Below, piece after piece: positions 8,345 through 15,984 of a stretch of DNA of 56,315 bases. The translations under genes and the position numbers were made by a program. The stretch comes from Paenibacillus sp. (GTDB lineage Bacteria; Bacillota; Bacilli; Paenibacillales; Paenibacillaceae): positions 1 through 56,315 of the forward strand of contig JAILZT010000032.1 of the NCBI GenBank assembly GCA_023512345.1. The letters are read 5' to 3'. A model generated the notes under the pieces. It saw only the letters and a list, made by a program, of their open reading frames with translations, was not told the origin of the DNA and did not search any database. Numbering within the stretch: position 1 is the stretch's first letter; every line of letters starts with the position of its first letter.

Positions 8345-9052
8345 GTGTCGAAACTACAGGTATTAATCGTTGATGATGAATGGAACATGCGAAATTTAAT
8401 ACGTATTTATTTGATGAAAGAAGGATTCCGAATCCAGGAAGCTGCTACTGGTCAAGAGGCTCTTTCGATGCTAAAGAAACATTCCTTTGATGTTATATTG
8501 CTCGATGTAATGATGCCTGATATGGATGGCTGGCAAGTATGCAAGGAGATTAGAGAAACGGATATGGTCCCCATCTTAATGCTCACGGCACGTTCGGAAA
8601 CCAAGGACAAAATTCATGGACTCGGAGTAGGAGCAGATGATTATTTAACGAAGCCATTTGAGCCTGAAGAGTTACTGGCTAGGATTTATTCCTTAATACG
8701 CAGATCGACCATTACTCATTCCACTCAACCTCAACAATGGATGATGGAATTTCCACAGATAACCATATTTCCGGATGCCCGGGAAGTTCGTATACAAGAT
8801 ACACTCGTTGACTTTACCCAAAAGGAGTTTGATCTTCTTGTTATATTAGCCCAAAACTGGCAGCGTGCCTTTACTAGGGAAGAAATGGTCGAACGACTTT
8901 GGGGCAATGACTATGAAGGCGAGATCCGGGTTGTGGATACTCATATTAAAAATATTCGTGAAAAATTGCAAAAAGCGGGAATGAGTTATAACCCGATACA
9001 AACGGTGTGGGGAGTAGGTTATAAATTCCAAGCTTCAGGAGTTGATGTATGA
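8345..9052 (+). CDS. OmpR/PhoB-family response regulator
   Basis: The receiver domain has the acidic pair in VDDEW, the phosphoacceptor Asp in VILLDVMMPDMDG and the conserved Lys in LTKPFEPEEL. A C-terminal winged helix (about residues 135-235) ends in the recognition segment RVVDTHIKNIREKL and the wing VWGVGYKF. I prefer GTG at 8345 (GGGTGG 9 nt upstream) over GTG at 8333. The stop overlaps the kinase start (ATGA). Members of this family bind direct repeats with 10-11-bp period, matching the repeated promoter boxes of this window. Copper or envelope stress are candidate signals (cf. CopR/CusR/CssR). Confidence 0.9.
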   Translation: MSKLQVLIVDDEWNMRNLIRIYLMKEGFRIQEAATGQEALSMLKKHSFDVILLDVMMPDMDGWQVCKEIRETDMVPILMLTARSETKDKIHGLGVGADDYLTKPFEPEELLARIYSLIRRSTITHSTQPQQWMMEFPQITIFPDAREVRIQDTLVDFTQKEFDLLVILAQNWQRAFTREEMVERLWGNDYEGEIRVVDTHIKNIREKLQKAGMSYNPIQTVWGVGYKFQASGVDV

Positions 9053-10458
9053 GAAATAATCGGATCGGTTTCAAAATGGGGATTGTCATTATCACCTTAT
9101 TTCTGATTGTTTTATTATTCTTGGGCTTTGCTATCGACCGAATGTTTACAAGTTTCTATTCTGCCGAAATGCAAAGGGAAACAGAAGAGATCACCTCCCA
9201 CTTTACAGTGATGGCCAATGCCACCGATTCCACATCAGAGGAAACAATGATGACTTTTGCGGATTTTTCGAATGTAAGCATTTTTAATATTCTTGAAAGT
9301 GGAAAAGTGATTCTGCACTCAGGTACTCACGACTCAGCAGACAAAGCCTTTATTCGAGCATTAGACCTCCAAAAAATATTTTCCGGGGAAAAGGTTAGCT
9401 TATTATATGAAGATCCGTCAGAGAATCGTTATTTTGTCTCAGGACAACCTATATCTGATAACGGAGTTATTACCTCAGCTCTTTATGTGATGTCCTCAAC
9501 AGAACAAATGGAGCAATCCCTTTCAGCAGTGCGCAAATTATTGCTTCTTTCCGGGTTAGGTGCCTTTTTTTTAGCCTTAGGGATTACATGGATTATTGCT
9601 CAAGTGCTTTCCAGACCGCTTTTACAGATGGAAAAAGCGACGCGTAAAATTGCAGTGGGTGAATTAGAAACACGGCTAGATATTAAAAGTAAAGATGAAA
9701 TCGGCAGCTTGGCAGATGCAATTAATGATTTAGCCATAGATCTTCAGCGCTACAGAGATTCCAGGCAAGAACTATTTTCTAACATTTCACATGAATTGCG
9801 AACGCCAATCACCTATTTAGAGGGGTACTCCAAGGTGGTTAGAGATCAGTTATATGAGACCGAGGATGAGAAGGATCGTTACTTGGATATTATTTATCAA
9901 GAGGCAGTGCGGCTGCAGCATTTAGTTGAGGACTTATTTGATCTGGCAAAAATGGAAGAGGGGAAAATTTCATTTGTATTCGAAAGAGTCGACCTTTCTG
10001 ATCTGGTTGAGCAAGCGGTTAGGAAAGTTGAATTGAAGGCTAAAGAAAAGAGCTTGAAACTCACCATGAATCAATCAGGTAGAGCTTCATTAGTGGACGC
10101 TGACGGGAAGCGAATGGAACAGATTATACTCAATCTGCTGGAGAATGCTATTCGTTATACAGAGCAAGGTAGTATTGACGTTAATCTATTGTATACATCA
10201 ACAAGGGTAACCTTAATTGTAGAAGATACTGGGATAGGTATTCCGGAAGATGAACTGCCTTATATTTTCGAACGCTTTTATAGAGTGGAAAAGTCTCGTT
10301 CCAGGCAGTTTGGTGGTACTGGATTAGGACTTTCTATCGTGAAGAAGCTAATTGAGATCCAGGGTGGAACTATAAAGGTTACGAGTAAACTTAAAGAGGG
10401 TACCCGTTTTGAAATTCATTTTGTTCTACAACCAGACATAGAGGAGGGACGTACATGA
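9049..10458 (+). CDS. sensor histidine kinase (HAMP-HisKA-HATPase)
   Basis: A 469-residue membrane kinase with a transmembrane helix near residues 9-28 and an extracytoplasmic sensor domain of about 135 residues. A second helix follows near 160-182, then a HAMP linker and the H-box NISHELRTPITYLEGY (His near residue 246). The catalytic domain has the N-box NLLENAIRYTEQG, DTGIGIPEDELPYIFERFYR and GGTGLGLSIVKKL. The sensor domain is acidic but has no obvious Cys/His metal cluster. It overlaps the response-regulator gene by 4 nt and the following small gene by 4 nt, so all are one transcript. Confidence 0.92.
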   Translation: MRNNRIGFKMGIVIITLFLIVLLFLGFAIDRMFTSFYSAEMQRETEEITSHFTVMANATDSTSEETMMTFADFSNVSIFNILESGKVILHSGTHDSADKAFIRALDLQKIFSGEKVSLLYEDPSENRYFVSGQPISDNGVITSALYVMSSTEQMEQSLSAVRKLLLLSGLGAFFLALGITWIIAQVLSRPLLQMEKATRKIAVGELETRLDIKSKDEIGSLADAINDLAIDLQRYRDSRQELFSNISHELRTPITYLEGYSKVVRDQLYETEDEKDRYLDIIYQEAVRLQHLVEDLFDLAKMEEGKISFVFERVDLSDLVEQAVRKVELKAKEKSLKLTMNQSGRASLVDADGKRMEQIILNLLENAIRYTEQGSIDVNLLYTSTRVTLIVEDTGIGIPEDELPYIFERFYRVEKSRSRQFGGTGLGLSIVKKLIEIQGGTIKVTSKLKEGTRFEIHFVLQPDIEEGRT

Positions 10459-10661
10459 AAAAAATAGAATGGCTTATTGCGGTTCTTTTCATGGGAATGG
10501 GAATCTTATGCATGACACTTTCGGCACTTTCATTCCGTAGTGATTCTCTTCTACAACTTGGTGGTTACGTAAGGACATTTTTGCTTTGTGCAGTGCTGCT
10601 TACCCTAAGCATATTTTTGTTTGTGAAATTGATTCAACTAAACCGAAAGTTAAAAAAATAA
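10455..10661 (+). CDS. small two-helix membrane protein of the TCS operon
   Basis: The 68-residue protein has two hydrophobic helices, near residues 6-24 and 36-58, and a basic tail. Its start overlaps the kinase stop (ATGA). It could modulate the kinase in the membrane, as some small proteins encoded with sensor kinases do. I see no named family. Confidence 0.7.
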   Translation: MKKIEWLIAVLFMGMGILCMTLSALSFRSDSLLQLGGYVRTFLLCAVLLTLSIFLFVKLIQLNRKLKK

Positions 10662-10685
10662 ACAAGTTATAAATAAAGAATAACC

Positions 10686-10729
10686 AAAAAATCCGCTAAG
10701 CCAGTTTCATTAGGCATTAGCGGATTTTT
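10686..10729. terminator. bidirectional terminator
   Basis: AAAAATCCGCTAA pairs with TTAGCGGATTTTT between the TCS operon and the convergent NlpC/P60 gene; both strands end in T-runs. Confidence 0.85.
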
Positions 10730-10757
10730 GCTATCATAGATTGAGTTGCTGTTCATG

Positions 10758-11315
10758 CTATTTTAAAACGCTACCACCAAAAAGAAAACGTCTTTCCCAT
10801 TGTGTACCTTCGATGGTATCAATGCGAACTCCGCCAGATTTTATTGAATAGGTCTGCAGAATTTTCCCATTTCCTAAATATATGCCGTTATGAGTGATCC
10901 GGGCAGTATTTTTGTTAATCCCTTTGTAATCGGAATCTTTACTTCCCCGGTAAGACATAAAGAACATAATATCACCTGGCTTTAGATTACGCCAATTGGT
11001 TGTATAGGTTCCATTTTTTTTAATATAAGCACCTTGAGTCCTTGAATCTGCGGGAAGTTTGATCCCAGCACCTTCTAAATAGGCTTGTCTTACAAAATCA
11101 GAGCAATCGAATGTTTTAGTGTTACTACGGCTTGAACCAAATTCGTAGGGTGTTCCTAAATAATTCAAACCCTGATTTATTACTTTATCTCTCGGGGTAC
11201 TCGCTGTTGCCGTAGATTGTACAGAGAGTTCATTAGCAGCATAAGTAGAATTGATCCCAAGTGGACTCGTGAATAATGATGCGGAAACTAAAAATAAGGC
11301 TATGGTTTTCTTCAT
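10758..11315 (-). CDS. secreted NlpC/P60 cell-wall peptidase
   Basis: D,L-endopeptidase of the NlpC/P60 type, cutting peptidoglycan stem peptides outside the cell. It has a signal peptide (ends near STYAA, residues 1-28) and a single catalytic domain. The nucleophile motif is TFDCSDFVRQAY (Cys near residue 83), the His is in RITHNGIYLGNGKIL (near 148), and a third polar residue follows in QTYSIKSG. No SH3 or LysM targeting domain is present. AGGAGG precedes the ATG. A second NlpC/P60 gene lies at 20448. Confidence 0.88.
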   Translation of the reverse strand: MKKTIALFLVSASLFTSPLGINSTYAANELSVQSTATASTPRDKVINQGLNYLGTPYEFGSSRSNTKTFDCSDFVRQAYLEGAGIKLPADSRTQGAYIKKNGTYTTNWRNLKPGDIMFFMSYRGSKDSDYKGINKNTARITHNGIYLGNGKILQTYSIKSGGVRIDTIEGTQWERRFLFGGSVLK

Positions 11316-11529
11316 GTTGTAGACCTCCTGGATGTGTTATTTGTGAATTCATTCACATCCTAACATAGGATTTTGTCTTTTGTAGAGGCGTAATATTTGG
11401 CACCATCATTTTCAATGAACTCCATAAAAATCACATCAATACCACGTTAATTCCACAAAAGTATCAGTTATAATATTCCGTTTGCTGTAGTAGACAGGGT
11501 GCTTTAATTATTATTTTTCAAGAACATTC

Positions 11530-11565
11530 TTTCTCCATACTTTCCCCAAAGTCAATTGGTATGCT
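11530..11565 (+). promoter_or_regulatory. direct-repeat promoter with long leader
   Basis: TTTCTCCA, TAC, TTTCCCCA, 11 nt, TATGCT (-10). The next long gene starts 200 nt downstream, leaving a leader with a short ORF at 11628-11714. Confidence 0.6.
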
Positions 11566-11627
11566 TTATATACAGCAAGAGCATCAGGGTTTTGTAAGGG
11601 ATGGGCTTTGGAGGAGGTGAGGATCTA

Positions 11628-11714
11628 TTGACACTTATATACCTATATTCAGGTTTTAGCCCTCATTCTTTTATAACGGCTGAAATCAAAAAAATCCTAC
11701 AAAACAAGCAGTAG
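11628..11714 (+). CDS. 28-aa leader ORF
   Basis: TTG start, 10 nt after the strong site GGAGGAGG at 11610-11617, and TAG at 11712. It encodes a 28-residue hydrophobic-then-basic peptide (MTLIYLYSGF...KKILQNKQ). It lies in the transcribed leader of the 11764 operon. Whether it is a functional peptide, a regulatory leader or chance is open. Confidence 0.35.
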   Translation: MTLIYLYSGFSPHSFITAEIKKILQNKQ

Positions 11715-11763
11715 GTATTATCTATGGGAAAACAAATGTGAATTAAAGGGAGGAAAAAAAGGG

Positions 11764-12312
11764 ATGGACAATTCAAGTATGTCATCAGGGTTCAATTTCT
11801 CTGGTAACGTTGAGGGCGTGATGGGCGCGGGAAATTATAATTCAGGAGGTGTAATGAGTAGCCTTCTATCTACCCTGACTCAATTGCTATTTGTAGTATT
11901 GATTCTTAGCATCGTTATTGGCTTAGCAGTATGGCTGAAGAACAAATATTTCAAAGAATCTTTTGACAAAGGGAAACAGTTCATAAGCAATGATCCAATG
12001 CTGAAGACGATTTTCGTTCTGGCCTCCACTTTGGTGGGTGTACTCGTCGTATTGTATCTCTTGGGTGTGTTGATGAATGGTGGATTTAACCCGAATCAAA
12101 TCGGACTTGTTTCAAGCTTGAGTGTTTCAGGAATAATAACGTTTTTCATTAAAGTTTTGACCGTTCTTTTCGTCGTAGCATTGATTGCATTCTTATACAA
12201 CTATGTGAAACAAAATATCAGAAGCACTTCCATTGTTTCTTCAACTGGAGTTATGCTTAGCTCAGGAGCAGAAGAGAAGTCCAATCAAAAGGATGTAACT
12301 GAGAAGGATTAA
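11764..12312 (+). CDS. three-helix membrane protein, Gly/Ser/Met-rich N-terminus
   Basis: The 182-residue protein begins with a polar region rich in Ser, Gly, Asn and Met (MDNSSMSSGFNFSGNVEGVMG). Three hydrophobic helices follow near residues 35-58, 77-100 and 120-148, then a polar tail. No family is recognised. AGGGAGG lies just upstream of the start. It is co-transcribed with the Met-rich protein at 12357 under the direct-repeat promoter, so the two may form a membrane complex. Confidence 0.7.
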   Translation: MDNSSMSSGFNFSGNVEGVMGAGNYNSGGVMSSLLSTLTQLLFVVLILSIVIGLAVWLKNKYFKESFDKGKQFISNDPMLKTIFVLASTLVGVLVVLYLLGVLMNGGFNPNQIGLVSSLSVSGIITFFIKVLTVLFVVALIAFLYNYVKQNIRSTSIVSSTGVMLSSGAEEKSNQKDVTEKD

Positions 12313-12356
12313 ACCAAACGTGTAATGAGGTAACTAAAAAAATGGAGGAATATAAA

Positions 12357-12848
12357 ATGAAAAACAATAACGGCTGGTTGAAACTGGCGATCTTCTCTTT
12401 TGCAGGTCTTATTATCTTGGTAATACTGATGAATGTAACCAATCCATCAAAAGCAACAACGACTTCAAACGGTAGTCTACATGCTACTAATGTTATGGGA
12501 ACAGCAGCCGTAGGTGGTACTGTTCAGGGGAACGTATCCATGGAGCAAATGGATGATCTAATGCAGCAGATGAACCAGTTACAACAGAAAATGATGCAAA
12601 TGCAGCAGGGAAATATGAGCCAACAAGGTTCGACTATGGGTAACTCAGGAAGTATGGGCAGCTCAGGAAGTATGGGCAGTTCAGGAAGTATGGGCAGCTC
12701 AGGAAGCATGAGCAGTTCAGGTGGTATGATGGATGATGATATGGATATGATGGATATGATGAACCAAATGAACAATATGAACAACAGCAATTCGATGAGC
12801 AGTGGTGGTAGTAGTGGTAGTAGTGGCGGCGGAATGGGAATGATGTAA
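12357..12848 (+). CDS. membrane-anchored Met-rich repeat protein
   Basis: The protein has 163 residues starting at ATG 12357, because GGAGGA at 12345-12350 is a ribosome binding site within the longer reading frame. A signal anchor lies near residues 7-27. A Gln/Met-rich helix follows (MEQMDDLMQQMNQLQQKMMQMQQ), then four SGSMGS-type repeats, a MMDDDMDMMDMMNQM segment and the ending GGGMGMM. About a fifth of the mature protein is Met, typical of extracytoplasmic Cu(I)-binding proteins. The ending is shared with the truncated protein at 2-112. A copper-buffering role is inference. Confidence 0.75.
   Translation: MKNNNGWLKLAIFSFAGLIILVILMNVTNPSKATTTSNGSLHATNVMGTAAVGGTVQGNVSMEQMDDLMQQMNQLQQKMMQMQQGNMSQQGSTMGNSGSMGSSGSMGSSGSMGSSGSMSSSGGMMDDDMDMMDMMNQMNNMNNSNSMSSGGSSGSSGGGMGMM
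12640..12720 (+). repeat. 18-bp tandem repeat inside the Met-rich gene
   Basis: About four near-identical 18-bp units (GGAAGTATGGGCAGCTCA-like) encode Gly-Ser-Met-Gly-Ser-Ser. Near identity at third positions implies recent expansion or slippage. Confidence 0.85.
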
Positions 12849-12881
12849 TTCTTGAAATTATCAATCTAAATATTTCATGTA

Positions 12882-12928
12882 AAAGAACAAGCTGACTCCT
12901 CTAAGGTGGATGACAGCTTGTTCTTTTT
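12882..12928 (+). terminator. intrinsic terminator
   Basis: AAAGAACAAGCTG pairs with CAGCTTGTTCTTT, followed by T-rich sequence. It ends the 11764-12848 operon. Confidence 0.85.
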
Positions 12929-12975
12929 TATGGATAAGTATTTAAAATTTTTTTAACTCCATGATTAACCCAATG

Positions 12976-13011
12976 TTTCAACACATTTTCTACATAGTCT
13001 TTCTTTACAAT
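12976..13011 (+). promoter_or_regulatory. direct-repeat promoter of the 13050-15514 operon
   Basis: TTTCAACA, CAT, TTTCTACA, 11 nt, TACAAT (-10). It is the closest match to the lgt promoter and lies about 40 nt before the first gene. Confidence 0.7.
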
Positions 13012-13049
13012 AAGACTATAACAAATAAAGATCTTATGGAGGTAACGAT

Positions 13050-13250
13050 ATGGATTGGTCTTGGCTAGTTGCTCTAGTATGTCCGTTAATGATGATATTC
13101 ATGATGTTTGGTATGCGTGGTGGTCATAACCATGGGTCTCATAAGAAACAACTCTCTGGTGAAGAAATTCAGCAAGAATTATTGAACATAAAGGCACAAA
13201 ATGAGTTATTGCAAAAAGAAGTGCAAGACTTAAAAGATAAAGCAATTTAA
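13050..13250 (+). CDS. small membrane protein with His-rich loop and coiled coil
   Basis: The 66-residue protein has an N-terminal helix (WLVALVCPLMMIFMMFGM), a GGHNHGSHKK cluster and a C-terminal coiled coil (EIQQELLNIKAQNELLQKEVQDLK). The CP...M helix and His cluster recall DUF2933-like small membrane proteins found beside copper genes. GGAGG precedes the ATG. It is the first gene of an operon under the direct-repeat promoter. Confidence 0.7.
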   Translation: MDWSWLVALVCPLMMIFMMFGMRGGHNHGSHKKQLSGEEIQQELLNIKAQNELLQKEVQDLKDKAI

Positions 13251-13264
13251 AGGAGGAAGTATAA

Positions 13265-13516
13265 ATGAGTTGTTGCGGAAATCACAATCATGGAAATCAA
13301 GGCCCTGAGGGAAAAGACCAAGATAAAATGAAAAGACATAGCCGGTTAATGAAATTATGCTGCATTTTGCCACTCGTTCTTATTGGTATTATGCTGGTAG
13401 TGAGTTCTGGCAAAGGAATTTCTAGTAATATCCTGACATACGGCTTGTTACTGCTGTGCCCGCTTTCTCATTTAGTATTGATGCCGCTTATGATGCGGAA
13501 AAAAAACGTTAAATAA
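13265..13516 (+). CDS. DUF2933-like small membrane protein with Cys/His N-terminus
   Basis: The 83-residue protein begins MSCCGNHNHGNQG, a Cys/His cluster able to bind metal. Two hydrophobic helices follow; the second ends LLLCPLSHLVLMPLMM, which is the CP..H pattern of DUF2933 proteins. The gene starts 14 nt after the previous one with GGAGG. It is likely part of the metal-handling operon; its function is unknown. Confidence 0.7.
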   Translation: MSCCGNHNHGNQGPEGKDQDKMKRHSRLMKLCCILPLVLIGIMLVVSSGKGISSNILTYGLLLLCPLSHLVLMPLMMRKKNVK

Positions 13517-13546
13517 TTTTGAACTTAATTGGAGGTATAACAATTG

Positions 13547-14662
13547 ATGATGAAAAGAAAAATGGTAATTGGTCTTTCTGGCCTTGTTCTTGTAGTAGGA
13601 TTAACAGCTTGCGGCAATGGAGCAAATACGAAGCAAAACTCAACATTACCCACTAATAATGATCAGACTGTTTTGTCTAATAATACTTCCGGCCAAAACG
13701 ATGGGGTTTTGGCCGAAGGGGGGATCTATTATACAGCCAATGAAGGAGGCAGCATCTCCAAAATCGATGCCGTCAATAATGTGGTCATAGAGACGATTCG
13801 AATTGATGGATCTGTTCATAATGTTCAAATTTCACCTGATGGAAAAACAGTAGGAGTGACAGTAGTTCCTGAAATGCCGGAAATGAGTGGAAGCGAAAAT
13901 AATCATAATTCCGAGCATGCGATGAACGGGTATGCGATATTTTACGACACTGCAACAAACAAAAAAATCCACCAAGTTAATGTTGGGTTACACCCTGCAC
14001 ATATCGTGTTTACAGAGGATAATAAGTACACCTTGATCTCCAATAATGAGGATAATAATGTAACTGTTCTGGATGCAAAGACACATGAAGAGGTTGCTGT
14101 AATTCCTACGGGCAATGGACCGCATGGATTTAGAGTTTCTGCGGATAGTAAGTTTGCTTATGTTGCGAATATGAATGAAGACACCGTCAGTGTGTTAAAC
14201 CTTCAAACCATGAAAGAAGAGCGGAAAATTACGGTTGGAAAATCCCCTGTAACTACTGGTGTGACAAGTGATGGCCAAACCTTAATTGCAACACTTAACG
14301 CTGAAGATGCTGTCGCGATTGTTGATTTGGCAAGTGGGAGCAGTGTAAAAGTACCAGTCGGTGCTGGTCCTGCTCAAGTGTTTGTCCAGTCGGATGACAA
14401 GTATGCGATTGTAGCAAATCAGGGAACAGAGAAAAATCCCTCTAATAGCATCTCCAAAATTGATTTGAACACGAAACAGGTGGTAACAACAATAGAAACA
14501 GGTAAGGGCGCGCATGGTGTAGTTACGAGTAAAGATAATACCCGAATATATGTAACGAACATGTTCGACAATACCGTTAGTGTTATAGATAACCAAGAGA
14601 ACAAGGTAATTACCCAAGTTAAGGTTGGTACAACTCCGAATGGTATTAGTTTCATGCCCTAA
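13547..14662 (+). CDS. YVTN beta-propeller lipoprotein (YncE-like)
   Basis: This 371-aa lipoprotein has a lipobox (LTACG near residue 23) followed by seven-blade propeller repeats of about 40 residues. Repeats carry the YVTN/YNCE pattern, for example KFAYVANMNEDTVSVLNL, RIYVTNMFDNTVSVID and KYAIVANQG. Such proteins act as extracytoplasmic binding scaffolds; some relatives are linked to metal or surface functions. A His/Met insert (MPEMSGSENNHNSEHAMNG) near residues 105-125 may bind metal. GGAGGT lies 10 nt before ATG 13547; TTG 13544 is an equal alternative. Confidence 0.8.
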   Translation: MMKRKMVIGLSGLVLVVGLTACGNGANTKQNSTLPTNNDQTVLSNNTSGQNDGVLAEGGIYYTANEGGSISKIDAVNNVVIETIRIDGSVHNVQISPDGKTVGVTVVPEMPEMSGSENNHNSEHAMNGYAIFYDTATNKKIHQVNVGLHPAHIVFTEDNKYTLISNNEDNNVTVLDAKTHEEVAVIPTGNGPHGFRVSADSKFAYVANMNEDTVSVLNLQTMKEERKITVGKSPVTTGVTSDGQTLIATLNAEDAVAIVDLASGSSVKVPVGAGPAQVFVQSDDKYAIVANQGTEKNPSNSISKIDLNTKQVVTTIETGKGAHGVVTSKDNTRIYVTNMFDNTVSVIDNQENKVITQVKVGTTPNGISFMP

Positions 14663-14727
14663 ATTGATGTGGAGTAGTGATGCTATTCATATCAATGAAT
14701 TGAGTAATCAGTGAGAGGTTAAGGACG

Positions 14728-15129
14728 TTGCAGAAAATAAAACTTGGGGACTTTATGATTATTGGGATAGCATTTCTAATCGTAGCACTGATTTCCGGTG
14801 TTAAATGGTTTAATTCGCTCAATGATGAGTATGTTCAAGGACAATTAGTTGCTCAGATTACTGTGGATGGCAAAGCGTATAAGACCGTTAATTTAACGAA
14901 GGAAGAGCAGATTATCGATATCCAAACCAAATACGGACATAATACTTTGAAAGTAATTGACTATGGGATTCAGATGATCTTTGCCGATTGCCCCAAAAAA
15001 ATATCTATGCAGATGGGATTCAAATCGAAACCGCATGAGCAAATCATTTGTATACCCAATCGGGTATTGGTAGAAGTAATAAATCCTGGAGGTAGCCAGG
15101 GAGAAGATGAACTTGATGCTATAATTTAG
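14728..15129 (+). CDS. NusG domain II family membrane-anchored protein
   Basis: The 133-residue protein has an N-terminal transmembrane helix (FMIIGIAFLIVALISG). It is followed by an extracytoplasmic beta domain of the NusG_II type: VDGKAYKTVNL, then YGHNTLKVIDYGIQMIFADCPKKISMQMGF and IICIPNRVLVEVI. In many Firmicutes this stand-alone domain accompanies flavin or redox membrane proteins; its role is not established. The start is TTG with GAGAGG upstream. It belongs to the operon begun at 13050. Confidence 0.75.
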   Translation: MQKIKLGDFMIIGIAFLIVALISGVKWFNSLNDEYVQGQLVAQITVDGKAYKTVNLTKEEQIIDIQTKYGHNTLKVIDYGIQMIFADCPKKISMQMGFKSKPHEQIICIPNRVLVEVINPGGSQGEDELDAII

Positions 15130-15148
15130 TATACAGGAGGAGAAAGTT

Positions 15149-15514
15149 ATGAAAATGAAGATTTTGATCGGACTAGGAACTGTTGTAATGGCTATGGGTA
15201 TTGGAACAGCAGTATATGCAGCAGGTGATGAATCAGCGAATTTTAAAGAAATGCTTCCTTTTATGAAAGAGATGCATCCTAGTATATCTGAAGATCAATT
15301 AATAGACATGCATCAATCCGGAGATATGAGTGAGATGATGCAGGATACTGATATGACCAAGAGGATGCAGGATAATGATATGAGCAAGATGATGCAGGAT
15401 AATGATATGAGCAAAATGATGCAGGATAATGATATGAGCAAAATGATGCAGGATAATGATATGAGTAAGATGATGCAGGACACTGATATGAGCAAGATGA
15501 TGAATTCTATTTAA
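15149..15514 (+). CDS. secreted Met-rich nonapeptide-repeat protein
   Basis: The 121-residue protein has a signal peptide (MKMKILIGLGTVVMAMGIGTAVYAAG). A short domain follows (ANFKEMLPFMKEMHPSISEDQLIDMHQSG), then seven tandem nonapeptides based on DNDMSKMMQ, four of them identical. Each unit offers an M..MM pattern with Asp, plausible for binding Cu(I) or Ag(I). AGGAGG precedes the ATG. It is the last gene of the 13050 operon before a terminator. Copper binding is inferred from composition and neighbourhood. Confidence 0.75.
   Translation: MKMKILIGLGTVVMAMGIGTAVYAAGDESANFKEMLPFMKEMHPSISEDQLIDMHQSGDMSEMMQDTDMTKRMQDNDMSKMMQDNDMSKMMQDNDMSKMMQDNDMSKMMQDTDMSKMMNSI
15344..15502 (+). repeat. 27-bp tandem repeat encoding D(N/T)DMSKMMQ
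   Basis: Six units, the last lacking one codon. The four central copies, starting at 15371, 15398, 15425 and 15452, encode identical peptides and differ by one or two bases. Flanking units are diverged. Confidence 0.9.
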
Positions 15515-15533
15515 AGTTGTTACTGTGAAGTAC

Positions 15534-15573
15534 AAGCTGACTTCCGAGTTTGACTCGGTTGTCGGCTTTTTAT
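15534..15573 (+). terminator. intrinsic terminator
   Basis: AAGCTGAC pairs with GTCGGCTT around an inner CCGAG/CTCGG hairpin, followed by TTTTTATT. It ends the 13050-15514 operon. Confidence 0.8.
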
Positions 15574-15658
15574 TATAGTTCTGTGTAGCGAGTAAATTCA
15601 TAGCATGGTTAAGTATGTATCACAACAATGGTGGGCAATTTAATGCAGTAAACATCCC

Positions 15659-15687
15659 TTGACATATAGGGTAGGGGGGTATAGTAT
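15659..15687 (+). promoter_or_regulatory. copZ promoter with CsoR-type operator in the spacer
   Basis: TTGACA at 15659-15664 and TAGTAT at 15682-15687 are 17 nt apart. The spacer is ATAGGGTAGGGGGGTAT-like, a G-tract inverted element typical of CsoR operators. Cu(I)-free CsoR would block RNA polymerase here. Confidence 0.8.
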
Positions 15688-15725
15688 TATGTGTGTAAAT
15701 ACTATTTCCAGGGAGATGAAATGTA

Positions 15726-15926
15726 ATGACAAATGCAACGTTAACCGTACAAGGAATGTCCTGTAACCATTGTGTTAATTCCATTAAAGGTGCCTTAAGC
15801 GAGATTGGTGTCGAGGGCAAGGTAGACCTTCAAAGTAAAACAGTTCAAGTCGATTTTGACGAAAATAAGGTCAACCTTGAGAAGATTAAAGAAACGATTG
15901 AAGATCAAGGTTACGAAGTGAATTAA
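15726..15926 (+). CDS. copZ: copper chaperone CopZ
   Basis: A 66-residue HMA-fold chaperone that passes Cu(I) to the CopA ATPase. The metal site is GMSCNHC near residues 11-17. The beta-alpha-beta-beta-alpha-beta layout is complete and ends IEDQGYEV. GGGAGATGAAATGTA lies just upstream. It is the first gene of copZ-csoR-copA behind the CsoR-controlled promoter. Confidence 0.95.
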   Translation: MTNATLTVQGMSCNHCVNSIKGALSEIGVEGKVDLQSKTVQVDFDENKVNLEKIKETIEDQGYEVN

Positions 15927-15938
15927 TTCAAGTCGTAT

Positions 15939-15966
15939 AATAAGCCGTCCTATTGGGCGGCTTATT
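15939..15966 (+). other. strong hairpin abutting the csoR ribosome binding site
   Basis: AATAAGCCGTCC pairs with GGGCGGCTTATT (12 bp, one G-T pair) around the loop TATT. There is no T-run; the 3' arm ends immediately before GGAGGAGG of csoR. It could stabilise the copZ mRNA end or tune csoR/copA translation. Confidence 0.7.
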
Positions 15967-15984
15967 GGAGGAGGGTAAGTATAA

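Noticed and set aside
12342..12356. ATG at 12342 as start of the Met-rich protein
   Set aside because: The sequence ATGGAGGA contains the ribosome binding site for ATG 12357, which begins a proper signal anchor.
12524..12864. Pro/Leu-rich and Tyr/Ser-rich minus-strand ORFs over the Met-rich gene
   Set aside because: Low-complexity antisense frames created by the 18-bp repeat, without ribosome binding sites.
15299..15601. Minus-strand ORFs of repeated Ile/His/Leu over the Met-repeat gene
   Set aside because: They are antisense shadows of the 27-bp tandem repeat; the plus strand has the ribosome site, signal peptide and coherent operon position.
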